This document shows, one piece after another, positions 13,401 through 24,725 of a stretch of DNA of 64,000 nucleotides. The notes beneath the pieces are model-generated. The model did not search any database. It had not been told where the DNA came from and saw only the letters and a program-made list of their open reading frames with translations. The stretch comes from Setaria digitata. Its lineage: Eukaryota; Nematoda; Chromadorea; Rhabditida; Setariidae. Where the stretch lies: NCBI GenBank assembly GCA_003640385.1, contig RCAB01000185.1, positions 49,369-113,368 on the forward strand, written 5' to 3'. Made by a program: the position numbers and the translations under genes. How positions within the stretch are numbered: position 1 is the first letter of the stretch; every line of letters starts with the position of its first letter.

Positions 13401-16301
13401 GATTTCAGCATTTTATGTGTATTGATTTGCAGATGACTGCAAACCATCTCGAATTATTGAAATATGCTTCATCAAATATGGCTAAATTTTTCGTAAATCG
13501 GAACTTGATAGCATCAAAAGCAGATTTACACAAGTAATATACTTTTATTTGAAATTAAAAAAAAAAATATATGCTTGATGAATCTCAAGGTATCACTAAT
13601 GGAACAGTTGGAAAATAAAGATTGAAATTTTCAAACATTTAGAAACACTAGAAAATAATTCAGGTGAAAAAAAATTATTTCTCGAGGAAGAAATTTTTGA
13701 AGGTCAACAATTTTAGGCTGAAATTGGATGATTTAATTTTCGAGTCATTATTACCGATCTTTTCGAAATGTTCCACGCACTTTTTCAATGCATTTTTACC
13801 ACATGATGGTTTCCTGAGTTCTGCGATCAACGTGATAGTAAGATGCTAGTAATTCTAAACAAACATATCAGGTCTACAATGTCATCAATATCAATGATTT
13901 TATTTATAAAACATAGGTATTATAGCGACTAATTATTATATTACACCATTAATCAGTCGATCCTTATTATCAATGAATAATTAGCAGACTGTATCAATAA
14001 CTAAATAATCTGTTTTATTGCAGGCTGAGCCTATATTCAATCACTCTAATCCGGTAAAAAATAATGATCTTTCGGTTGGAAACATTTGGAATCCACCAAC
14101 CATTCTAGAAATTAAGGCGCATCAAGATGAAGTACTTTTCGCCTGAGAGTTTCAGAATTCTCAGCATCCCATCCCTTAAAAGATGCAATTCAACTTATCT
14201 CGCCCTCATGTTTAAGTAATCAGTGGAACTTAGCGATGTCCATGCTCAATTTTTCTATCCAGAAAATAACTTGAAACATTCATTAATTTCGTCATCACTG
14301 GGATGAATCTATCACAAAACAGTCATTTTGACCAATAAAAAAACTTATTAGTTTTGCTTCAGGAGCAACGTATACTACAAAGTTGTCCTCGGTATCGCAG
14401 TAATCAAAAATACCGATTCTTGATCATTCCTCGATATAATTTCCTGACATTCAAATCATTTGCCGTTAATCATCATCATTTAGTAATGATAATTTTTTGA
14501 AATTCCTGTCTAATTTTTTTTTTTTTTTATTGTTCTGAATCTAGACAGATCTCGAATTCCAATGATACATATATACAACATGTTTCAGTTCAATTCATTT
14601 GTCCAGAACATTTCAATATAAAAAAANCCTCGAATTCCAATGATACATACAACATGTTTCAGTTCAATTCATTTGTCCAGAACATTTCAATATAAAAAAA
14701 TTGCTGGATATCTTAAAACTGTTAAAAACATTTGATTTGTGACTTATTCCCCGGCTCTGATTTTGATTTCAAGATCGGAATTTGTAATTTTAGGCTATCA
14801 GCAAGGAATACGAACAAAAGCTGTGTTTCATCTTGCTGCAACTGGTTTGCGCGTTGAAATTCTTTCAACTGAACGGCATTGAAGCAATCAGTGATGACTT
14901 AAGTGAATTCATTCTGTTATGCAGGTGAAAATTTCACCTATCAAAACAACACTCCCCAGTAAAAATCCACCAACTACTAATCTTTTTTAGTCTCAAGTTT
15001 TGAAAAAATTAGAAAAACTTTCAGATACACTCGCGCTGATATTAATAGTGACGATATGGATCATTTACCGAGGATTCTCCTACTTCAAGTCTTTTTTTTT
15101 TTTTTTTTGATTTAATCCCCTTAGCTAACATTTTCACACTTATTTGTTTGCTTTGAATACTTCAAAATCGCCCATGTGATACCTGTAATACTTTCCCTAT
15201 TCTCTAGCATTCTTAACTTCACCCGACAAATAATTTGTGGGTAACTTTGCTGGCTATTTTGTTATTTTCTCTTGTCTACTTCATGGACCTTCAGTCATAT
15301 GATACTTTTTCATTGTACAAGAGAAAAAAGGAAGCTAGAAGAGGAATAAAGGTGAAAATAAGAAAGGTACTGTAATCAGTAAAACACAAGTCTTCTTAAA
15401 CCACCTACCAAACATTCAATAAGGCATTATAATGTTTCACTGTACCTAGGTCGTCTCCGCAAGGCTACTCATACAGTTCTGAAAAGGATACGTTTTAAGT
15501 GTCATTTTTTTAGGAATCATTTCGAATGACGAACAGAAAGCCTACCATAGGATTATGTGACTATGGCTTAAAAATACTTTCGACATTACTGAATTTAAGC
15601 AACTCCAATTCGTTAACAAATTTTACATTTCCTATTCAGGTGATTATTTGCATTCATTAATGTCACTGTGGAATGCCCAATTATATATTAGTGGTGTGGT
15701 CCCAAAGGATAGTTTTCTTGCATTCAAGCAAAGAGTAATCATATTAATTTTGCTAATTCGATATTATTAAATCTTTAAAGTCCACAATCCTTAAAACTGT
15801 TTCATAATTTTAAGGAATGCGCTAGAGCATTGCAACAGGACAAGTCTAGCTCATTGACAGAGGCAAAAAGCGCCTTAGAGTTTGGCATATTTGCTGGCCA
15901 AGACGCTTCCTCATTTTCTGATGAAGAGGACGTACAAGCCTGGATAGACTCAAAACGCGCCGATTACGTTAACTACCTGGTGACAACGCAACTTTTTATT
16001 TGAAACAATAAGTTCTGCAACGAGAAATACCTGCCAGAAATCAGAGCCGGGATTACGACTACTTTTCTTATAGTGGAGATGAAATGAACTCCAACATGAG
16101 AAGCAGAAAAATAGATAATACCAATCTAATTCATTTAAATTTCAGTTCCGTGGAGTGACTGGCGATTCTTGTCTACTAAATGAAGTATATGAGCGGCTCC
16201 GCTTGCAATTCCTTCTCTCTGTCACGCCACGAACAATGTTAAAGATGATCAGAAATATGACAACCCCTCAAACCTTGGATGAAAATTCGTACTATGCTTA
16301 G
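10416..16301 (+). CDS. PEAK1/PRAG1 (NKF3)-like pseudokinase, 17 exons
   Basis: Exons: 10416-10630, 10960-11182, 11474-11619, 11895-11973, 12130-12291, 12383-12604, 12678-12819, 12993-13135, 13433-13533, 13717-13837, 14024-14131, 14363-14482, 14794-14924, 15025-15088, 15514-15639, 15815-15979, 16146-16301. All joins keep phase and predict 807 aa. Residues 1-440 are polar and Ser/Pro-rich and look disordered. Residues 440-807 follow PEAK-family order: a dimerisation-type helix, a degenerate kinase fold, LPRILLLQ (matching LPRLLISNF), and a C-terminal block EAKSALEFGIFAG...WIDSKRA resembling EAKRILQCLLWGP...WIDMKRA of PEAK1. PEAK proteins are inactive scaffolds in tyrosine-kinase and Shc/Grb2 signalling. 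Catalytic motifs are lost: the beta-3 lysine is Asn516 (SSAINVI), HRD reads SDD, and no DFG is visible. The weakest join is exon 7 to 8, with a gttatt donor. The family call is from remembered similarity, not a search. Confidence 0.72.
14551..14700. repeat. Direct duplication flanking a single N (assembly joint)
   Basis: Bases 14551-14626 and 14629-14700 are the same sequence apart from a 4-bp indel (atacatatatacaac versus atacatacaac), separated by an N at 14627. It lies in the intron between exons 12 and 13 of the PEAK-like gene, so the protein is unaffected. The pattern fits two overlapping contig ends placed side by side without merging. Confidence 0.85.
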
Positions 16302-16305
16302 TTGA

Positions 16306-16311
16306 AATAAA
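16306..16311 (+). terminator. Polyadenylation signal AATAAA of the PEAK-like gene
   Basis: AATAAA begins 5 nt after the stop codon at 16299-16301; a second AATAAA follows near 16336. The second is the more usual distance from a stop, so either could be used. The 16302-16854 gap is shared with the 3' end of the convergent sti-1 gene and contains a poly-A run near 16540-16565 but no gene. Confidence 0.4.
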
Positions 16312-16731
16312 ACCACACATGACTTGAAAAGTCTGGAATAAACAATGTAAATCACGAGTCCTTGTTAAAAAGTTTTCCCAACTATATCACATATCTTGTC
16401 TTGAAGAGGGTTGCAAATTTTTTTTAATTTTAATTTCAAGTCCTGAGGTTTCATTAACTGGAGTGCAGAATCTGAAGAAAGATTTTATCGACTGCAACAT
16501 CGATTACCAGATAGTAAACAAAACGAAAGTCACTTACCAGAAAAAAAAAAAAAAAAAAAAAAAAATGAACAAAGGAAAGATGATATTAAGACAATAAGCA
16601 AGGAGAATGCGAGAAGAGCCACTTGAAGTTCACCCCTAGAATTTATGCTAACTCGATCAATCTCTATGCCTTTAAAGTTATTTTTTTTTTCGAAAAACTA
16701 CTAACTTTCAACTAGAATTTAATCACAAATT

Positions 16732-16737
16732 TTTATT
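16732..16737 (-). terminator. Candidate polyadenylation signal of sti-1
   Basis: The plus strand reads TTTATT here, so the minus strand reads AATAAA, about 120 nt beyond the sti-1 stop codon. Distance and orientation are suitable, but AATAAA is common by chance in sequence this AT-rich. Confidence 0.35.
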
Positions 16738-16854
16738 CAAGATTAACTAACGGAGCACAAAGCACAACAATTCTCTAGAGATCCAATAAAGATGGAAAAA
16801 GAACCTTCTCCAATGCAGAAGACATTTATAGTAGAATAACAACTGCAAAATATC

Positions 16855-19357
16855 TTATCGCAACTTAATAATGCCCGCTTCACGCAGTTTCATAAGTTTT
16901 CTTAAAATATCTGGATTTTGGAGATGCTCACGCACTGCTCCAGGATCCTGACTCATCTGCTCCAACAACAGCCGCATACCTGGATCCCTGAAATTGAATA
17001 CCATTGACATATATCTTTAACACTATTCTTTTAAACTGATTGACAAGAACTAAAAATTAAACAGCCATACACCTGTATGTATGTTCTAGACAAGTTGGGG
17101 AAAAACCAACTTCAGAATTTCCTGTACTTCTGGATCCCTTAATGCTCGTTCTCGTGCTGCATCCGGATCTTCATTATTGTTACTCATTGCATTCATTAAA
17201 CCATCACGTGCCTCCTGATTATTACTGTCTAATGCAAGAGCAGCTTCATATGCGCTTTGCGCTTTACCAAATTCTCTAAGCGCCATTAATGCAGCGCCTT
17301 TCCTTATATAAGCCTTTACTGAAACAAAAAAGTTCGAAAATAATTGTGAAGGCTTATATGTGATGAAACTAATTCCAGGATTTTTTATGAAAATATTAAC
17401 GAAGCAAACAAAAACAAGCTGCGAATTTGATAACTTACTAAAAGCAGGATCTTTCTTAATACATGTATCACAATCTTCAAGTGCCCGCTGGAATTCCATC
17501 AATTTGGTGTAACAAGCTGCTCTATTCGAATAAAGGACAGGATTATCAGGATCTCGTTTCACAGCCTCGTTATAATGCTTCATAGCTTCCGGATACTTAC
17601 CTAAAAAAAAAAAACTTCCACTGCTACAGATTAAAAAGAAACTTAACCATTTATTCTGTCAATTATAGGAACGACTACTTGTAATACTCCACTCTCTTAA
17701 ATAAGGGAAGGTCATATGCATGCGAAAAAAAATTATGGAACATTCAGTGATATTTCAAAATGAAAATTAGGCATTTCAAAACTGCCGTCCCACAAATTTA
17801 GATATTGTAATGAACATCAGAAACTCGAACTCAATTTACCAAGAAGAAATCATGCTGTAATGTACAAAAAACAAAGCTAACCTCGCTTGAAAAGTTCGTT
17901 ACCCTTAATTTTCTCCTTCTCCGCTATTTCTGGGTCTATGTAAGCTAATCTTTCTCTTTCAGCTAATTCCTTTTCCAAAGCTTTCTTCTTTTTCACAATT
18001 TCCTAAAATTTACATAAATGACCAAGTCTCATCCTCTTAATACAAAAAATATTTATAAGTTACACGATTAAGATCAAAATGGCTTAAGAAAAACTATTAC
18101 TGGATACAATGTCAACTAGCACCATCAGGTGAGACTTTATTAATTAAATGGACAAGAGTAAAACAATAAACTAAGCAAATGAAAGTAGAAATAATCTCTT
18201 ACCGGATCTCGGTGTTCAGACAGCGATTTATCGAAATAGGTAAGTGCTTCTCTCAACTGATCCAGTTTCAAATAAGCATTCCCTATCCGGGAAAAAGCCC
18301 TGTGAAATAGTTCTAATTAAAAGTTAAAAGTATAGGCTAACTCCAAAATTATACAATAATTTAAGCAATCCCAGCGAAAACACGAACCCAAATGACTACA
18401 CTTCATTAATATCCTTATCTGTTTTAGAAATATTTGAGGGAAGAAAAGCGATTCAGTTACTCTATGCAAGTTTCTCAGAACACTTTACTTGGCAATATGT
18501 GTATACTCCGCTCGTTGCTCACGTCCTATATCTACTGCTTTCTTGCATAATTCGATGCATTCATCATACTTTTTCTCCTCGAAAAGCACTGCTGAAATGA
18601 ATACATTCCTAACTAATAAGTGAAGTTCTTTTTCTTTTCAGTGTTACTATCCACGGCATCCTTTATTTCCGAAAAAAATAACCCTTTTTTAAAGAATCTG
18701 GAGAATTACATGATTGTGAATTACGAATAAAGCAGTCTAGGAATTTATAGGTAACTGCTTCCATACAGATTTCTTCGGCTTCTATATGAATATGCAAAAA
18801 AGCCGCCTCAAAAAGTGAGAGCATACTTACAGCGGTGAAAAAAAAAAAAAAAAAAATCGAGCTCCCAACAAATGAATAGAAAAATAAATAAGTTCACTGC
18901 AGCATTTCTTATTATATTCTCCAGTAGATCAATTAAAATATTTATTAGGAAGATTGGAATTACTATTTTAGTAAAATTAATTAAAAGCACTACTGGATGA
19001 ACCTTTTGCAGCAATCCATTAAGTAACTGGAACATATTAGAGACGGTAAGAAATATGAAAGAGACAAAAAGTGCTGCTTATTACAAAGAATTAAATCCTA
19101 CCGGCTTTGTTATTATAGAAAACAACATTCGTTGGATCAAGTTCGATTGCTTTGTCATAATGTTTTGTTGCTTCATCGAAATTCCGCTGTTTATAGGCTG
19201 CATTACCTAACTCTTTTTCTTTCAAAGCCTGAAAAAAGTCCCAGGAAGTAGCAACGCATATTTTTCTCGAAACCCGTTCTTCTCTACCAAATAAAGAGCT
19301 TATTTTAGAATTGCTGGTATAATGAAGTAACCAAAACAGACAAACCACTTCTGCCAT
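16855..19357 (-). CDS. sti-1: STI-1 (Hop) Hsp70/Hsp90 co-chaperone, short nematode form (8 exons)
   Basis: TPR adaptor that brings Hsp70 and Hsp90 together in the cytosol. Exons in coding order: 19357-19346, 19228-19102, 18591-18489, 18299-18203, 18002-17882, 17600-17439, 17318-17111, 16987-16855. Together they encode 320 aa, the length I recall for C. elegans STI-1. The first exon is only 12 bp (MAEV). TPR2A-type repeats start at about residue 5 ([17 protein letters not shown]), followed by a charged linker ([18 protein letters not shown]), TPR2B repeats ([20 protein letters not shown]) and a DP2/STI1 domain ending in [12 protein letters not shown]. The first TPR module and DP1 of yeast and human Hop are absent, as in C. 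elegans. The frame is continuous through all joins. The gene is convergent with the PEAK-like gene and divergent from the BMP gene. Confidence 0.96.
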
Positions 19358-20485
19358 TATTCACTGGGAACACTTCCTACACTATTATGTTTTTTGTACT
19401 GTATATCGCCTGAAAATAAAAACATGCACAGTAAATGAAAATGTCACGGTCGCAGAGAGAAAAAGGAATCACGAAAAAGAAGCGGGAATCAGTAATCCCC
19501 GCTTATTCAAATGTTCCTGTGTAGGAAGTCTAGTCGCTAGTCTTCACAACAATTCTTGAAAATAGAAATGTTAAATATCTGAGCTGAAAGAGATATCGAC
19601 GGCAAAGTTCGTCGCGGTAGCAAAATGAGGGAGTGTGGATGGTACAGGAATCGCGACACAAACATATATTATAAAGATCTTATTTTGCATTACTGGTTGT
19701 GAAGAGACTCTTCTTAATAATGAGCGGCAATTATCCTGCTGTGATACTGGAAGAGCAGAGCCAATGGGTGATTCAAGCCAGCAATCATTCTGGGAACTGT
19801 TACAGATAATTGTAGTTTTAGACAGAGTTCATTACACACAGCTAGACGAACGAATGTCGCGGAAAAGCACCTGAAAACCCCTTTCCTCCGAGACATCCCA
19901 TAAACCTCAAAGACCAACATAGCAGACCCTAACCAATCATCCGTCAGGAAATGATTCCGTACTCGCAAAGGCCTGCAAACTCCTCCACCCCTCACCATTC
20001 GAGAACAATCTAGAAAGAAGTACAGTAATCCGCGAGTGAGCTGTAAGACTCTTATGCTCTGTTATAGCACAGACATACAGCTCAACCCGCCATCTTGAAT
20101 GGATAAATTTCTCGTTGCACGGGAGTGATTTGCTGTTTCACCGGGGTAACTGCTTCCTCCCGGTGTCTGGAATTGAGAAGTGGTACGGGATGTTGCTGTG
20201 TAGACAAAGTAGGTAGAGATCAAAAGTTCGGCTTAAATGGAACAACTGTACTATTCATGAGGCCGGAAGGAGGATTTTTCCGGGCAGCGAGGATGTTGCT
20301 GTTTCTTGTCCGGAAAAAGTTTCTGGATAATCCTGCAATTGCGTAATGCGCGTGCGGTAGTCTTTTCCTTACACGGGACTTGCAGATGGAAAAAAATTAA
20401 TTCGTATGTCCCTACAAGTTCTGCTTTTACTGGCCTTTTTTTCTTCTTATTCGTATGTCTCAGTCGTTTAATTCTCATTTTTCAG
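19358..20485. promoter_or_regulatory. Shared divergent promoter region of sti-1 and the BMP gene
   Basis: These 1.1 kb separate the start codons of two divergent genes and must hold both promoters. By eye the sequence is less AT-rich than the other intergenic stretches. A TTCnnGAA pair at 19553-19560, about 200 bp upstream of the sti-1 ATG, resembles half of a heat-shock element. That would suit a stress-induced co-chaperone, but one pair is weak evidence. Open frames here (for example on the minus strand near 19714-19998) have no recognisable product. Confidence 0.45.
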
Positions 20486-23400
20486 ATGAATTACGCTAAT
20501 GGGTTGTTACTAACAGCGATATTGGTATCAGTTTGTTATTTCAGTATAGTACGAGGATCAACAGGTTTTTATGTGGATAACGAGAATGCGCAATCGGTAC
20601 CACTTGCTGTTAGCAGGTTTCAGGCTTACTTTCCACTACTCTCATTTTAGGAGCAGGTGAAGTTCCAGATTAGTGAGCAAGTAAGGAGAAACTTCAGTGT
20701 TCAATCAGTTTACCCATGAATCGGCTTATCGTATGTAAAACTAGTGAACTTTCCTGCAAATGACTGTCATAAAATTTTGAATTTTGCTTCCATCTTCGAA
20801 AATGTCGACCAAATTCTGGATGTGAATTGAATACTTTTTATTTTCCAGAACAATTGTCTTTTCGGTATATCTTGTTTTTACATTTGCTTAAAGCCATTTT
20901 TCATCAATTTTCAAAAATCAAGGAATTGGGAATTATTCGGCACCTTCAGATTTGTTTGTTCCACACTAAATTGTCATGATGTTAATCAGTGTAAATTAGG
21001 AATGCTAAAAATCGAGGCAGAAAAAGGTCAGCTGCTGTAGGAAATGTTCAGATGTAGGTAAATTCACTGATCTGGAAATGAAATCTTATTAATTATTCAT
21101 TCCTTTAAAATTAAATTTATGAACATTATGTATGAATTGTATGAATATTAACTTTTATTTGTCATCCTTCTCAATGAGCCAAAATATTCTAGCGTAGACA
21201 GAGACATGTTTGAACGAGCGTTTTAGGGCCTAATGGAATCAAAGTTTATAATGGATTCTACAATCAGTTAAAAAAATTATTGAGATATTAAAAATTATCA
21301 AAGCCGATAGTTGCTCTTGCAAGTTTAAAATCAAACATGTTGCGCAGTTATGACAAGTTGTTGTAACTTGCAGAAATTTTGATTTCAAAAAATAAAAGTC
21401 TGTTAATCTTAAACATTTTATTCGCACTTTTTCTCTATCTCCGTCTACTATAATTTTTGCGGCTATTTTTTGCAATAAAGAAAAGTGTAATATACCTCTT
21501 AATTCATAGTCTCTCTGTACACGTTTGTTGTGAAGTGGAATAATCCACCTTATAAACCTTATGATGGTTTTAATATATGTCTTAATAAATTTATTGCTTG
21601 CTAATGATTTTTCAGACATGGGAGTGCAAGATTGGAGTCTAAAATATTGGAGCTGTTGGGAATCGAGTATCCACGTCCGTTAGTTGTTGGTGTAAAGGAT
21701 GATATTGTGTCACGTTTTATGGCTGATCTGTATCGAAATTTAGAACATGACGTTGAACTGAATCCTGCTTACAAGTAAATTTTTCCCTCCTACTTCTTTA
21801 ATCAGGGTATATATTTCGGAAAAAAAGTTAATTGGAATGTAGATGTAACTTCAGGAAATAGTTTTAAAGATCTCTGAAAAAGTTTATTGAATAAGTTCGA
21901 CTTAATTGCATAAATCTAGCTCTCATCTAGGTCCATGTCAATAATTTTTTAATGTACTTTCAGAAGTATTTGTTTCTATTATCCATTTCAGATATCTTGC
22001 CAGTGGACAGCTATTATCAGCAGATGAGAAAGAAGCCATTGAATTAGGCGAAGCTGATACAATTGTTTCATTTTTGCCACGAGGTCATATGCGTTTCATA
22101 TGCGTTTCTGTTACTGAAATAATATATTCCGAATTAATTGATTACTTGACTTTCTGAGCAGATGAAAGTATATCTCTTACTAGTTCTTTTCACCTTTCAT
22201 TCATTTTTACTTTTCGTTTAATGGCTCTTATGCTTTTATATTTATAAATAATTTATATTTATTTGCTTATCGTATACTATATAATATTTTCCCATTTTAT
22301 TCCTCGACTGCAAACCTCCACTATTTTTAGGATTAAGATCAGATTCTCTCAATTAGTCGTTTTTCAGTCATTTTTATCTGGGCGGTTTTTTCGAAGTTTT
22401 GAAATCTACAAAACTTTTTTTTTCCAGAACAAAGAACAGTTCCGAATTATGGAACAAGTTTGCGATTTGATCTTACTAATATAGCAGTAGGCGGGCAACT
22501 TCTGCATGCTGAACTTCGCATATTCTTTAATGGTTCAGTGAAACCGCGGCATGTCTTTGCAACTGTTCCGTATTCGAGGTTTTTGCTGCGATTTCAACTT
22601 CAAAAAATGACTTATTTCTACAATTTGTTTGTTTACCCTTATCAAGATCCATACCGTAGATTCTTTTTTGTCAGATTATTTAGTGCATGGGCTTAGTTTT
22701 ATTGAGGAATATAAATAGAGAGTGGATGATGTGAATTTAGTATAGTTTCTTGGTGTCTTACAAGTTAGTATTTTGTCAGAAAGCTTTCATTTTAATGTGG
22801 TCCTTACAATACTGAAATTCGACCGTAGTGTTCTTTAGAGATTCTTAGTATTTTTTTTCTTAAATTGGTATTCTGTTCTGCATGTTTAGGGATTTAAGTC
22901 ATATAACAACGGTAGAATCTCGTATATCAAGGAATGGACATTTTGTTTTGAATATTACTGAAGCGCTTCTACGCTGGATTCATGATCAGTCAATTCATAG
23001 TGTCGTAACTTTGTACGCAGTCTCAGTGCATGGTTTGTTTGTTTAGTTTTGCAGATGAATGCGAAATCTTCAGGTGTGACATATTTTTAGAATAGGAAAC
23101 TGAATAAATAGGGAAAAGGCTACTGTAATGAATTTAATCTGTAATTGGAAAAACTTTTATTATAATTTCAGGAGAAAGAAGGTCCTTGGAATATTTTGGT
23201 GAGTGGCGTGGGTTTGGAATAGCTTCCTTTGTAGACGGTATAAATCATATTCATCAGCGTACAAAACGTGATACTTCTAATGAGCCTAATGTATTTGATG
23301 ATTACGGATATGGCTTTTCGGCAAGACCTGACCCATTAAGGCATTCAGGTAAGCTCCAAAATTTCTCATTTTTTAGATGTTAAATAATTTAGTTTGTTTA

Positions 23401-24566
23401 ATCTTATGTAGTATGCCTTATTTTCAGCGTCTAACAAAGGTTGCCGTAGGCGAACACTTTACGTGGATTTCAAAGATCTTGGTTGGCAGGTGAATTATAA
23501 CTTTTGCATATTTAGTGAACAGCAATTTGGGAAAGACATTAATCATTTGTTTCTCAGTTGCAGTCACAATAAGGGTTATTCTGAATTCGGTTGGGGTGAT
23601 TTTCTGATTTGCACAGTCCTGTGTGTTCTGATCTTCAATGCAGTTAGCTGAAACTTATAGTGACTTCTTGAGAATCCTGTAGGATTGGGTCATTGCGCCG
23701 GATGGTTATCATGCATATTATTGCGACGGGTTTTGTTCGTTTCCCCTGAATAATCATATGAATGCAACGAATCATGCTATTGTTCAGACACTTGTTCATC
23801 TTATCGATCCAACAAGGTTTGTTCCTTTGCTTTCCTTTTAGGTTTAAGTTGTTGTGATTTCAAGTCTGTAGAAGATATGGAATTCTTTTCATTTTTTTTG
23901 TTCTTATCCCCGCAGCTCTACATGCTGAGTTTTTCTCCCTGTGTACTAATTTTTTCATATCATAGAATCATAGAAAAAAGGTACTTGTAATATTTCGATG
24001 TTATTTGTTATCGAATTATTATAGTACACATGCATAAATACAGGTATTCTCAGTGAAATTTCATACATTTTTAGAATGCATAAACATGTCATGAAAAATT
24101 AATGAGATATTCTTTGGTGCTAGTATTTATTCGCTAGTAGGAAATCACATCTGCAACGAAGATTTGCATCCTTTTCACCAGACCACTCCTAAAAAACATA
24201 AAATTGAAAGCGTTGGCAATTTTTACAAGAGAAATATATGTTATTTTTATATGTGGTTGTAGAATATACAAGCGTCTTCCATCTAGATAACCTTAAGACT
24301 GATTGGACTCTTGCAACTTAAATCTATGATATAGAAAGAACATCGTGGTAGAATGTATCCGAAACTATTTTGCATTTGTATTTCACTTATCGGGAACTCA
24401 TTTTTAGTATTTTCATCTATTACAAAATTATATTTGTAGAACATCCGAAGCAAAATGTGCGCCATCATCGTTACGCTCAATGAAAATACTCTTCATAGAT
24501 AATGCTCAAAATGTAGTGCTGAAACGTTACAAAGATATGCAAGTACGTGATTGTGGTTGTCAGTAG
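20486..24566 (+). CDS. BMP-class TGF-beta ligand precursor, BMP5-8/TIG-2-like (9 exons)
   Basis: Secreted signalling ligand. Exons: 20486-20616, 21616-21774, 21992-22083, 22428-22578, 22890-23032, 23172-23348, 23428-23489, 23683-23816, 24440-24566; 391 aa. Residues 1-25 form a signal peptide (hydrophobic [13 protein letters not shown]). The prodomain has BMP landmarks [12 protein letters not shown] and [11 protein letters not shown] and an N-glycosylation site (NIT). A furin site RTKR (255-258) releases a 133-residue mature chain. This contains [22 protein letters not shown] and a conserved NAT glycosylation site within [17 protein letters not shown], and ends in RDCGCQ, closest to BMP5-8/60A. 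The mature part has six cysteines (290, 319, 323, 356, 388, 390). Where most relatives have CC before AP, this protein has Lys355-Cys356, so the inter-chain cysteine is missing. The start ATG follows a ttttcag acceptor directly, suggesting trans-splicing. It could correspond to C. elegans tig-2; that orthology is inferred. Confidence 0.93.
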
Positions 24567-24719
24567 CTGCAAATAAGCATCACTTCAAATAATCAGTTCC
24601 ATTTGCCGTGGGAGATTCTCACTTATGTATGGTATGCACTACATTCAATCTTTCTTTTAAAGATCATTTTTCTAAAAATGTTATTTTTAGATGGTCTCAT
24701 TATCCTTTTGGTAGTTTTT

Positions 24720-24725
24720 AATAAA
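24720..24725 (+). terminator. Candidate polyadenylation signal of the BMP gene
   Basis: The first clear AATAAA after the stop codon at 24564-24566, at a usual 3' UTR distance of about 150 nt. Chance occurrence is possible in this base composition. Confidence 0.4.

Noticed and set aside
15640..15814. Extra exon between the last two kinase-like exons of the PEAK-like gene
   Set aside because: All frames contain stops or break phase; direct joining of 15639 to 15815 matches the PEAK-family alignment.
17086..17583. 165-codon minus-strand frame as an uninterrupted sti-1 exon
   Set aside because: It reads through a real intron (17319-17438) and past a donor at 17110; the spliced version restores the conserved TPR sequence.
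19714..19998. 94-codon minus-strand frame in the sti-1/BMP promoter region
   Set aside because: No domain, no splice partners and overlaps an equally open plus-strand frame; typical of a less AT-rich stretch.
20306..20650. 114-codon frame that would extend the BMP precursor upstream of 20486
   Set aside because: The extension is polar and unlike a signal peptide, and an acceptor ttttcag sits directly before the ATG at 20486, which begins a proper signal sequence.
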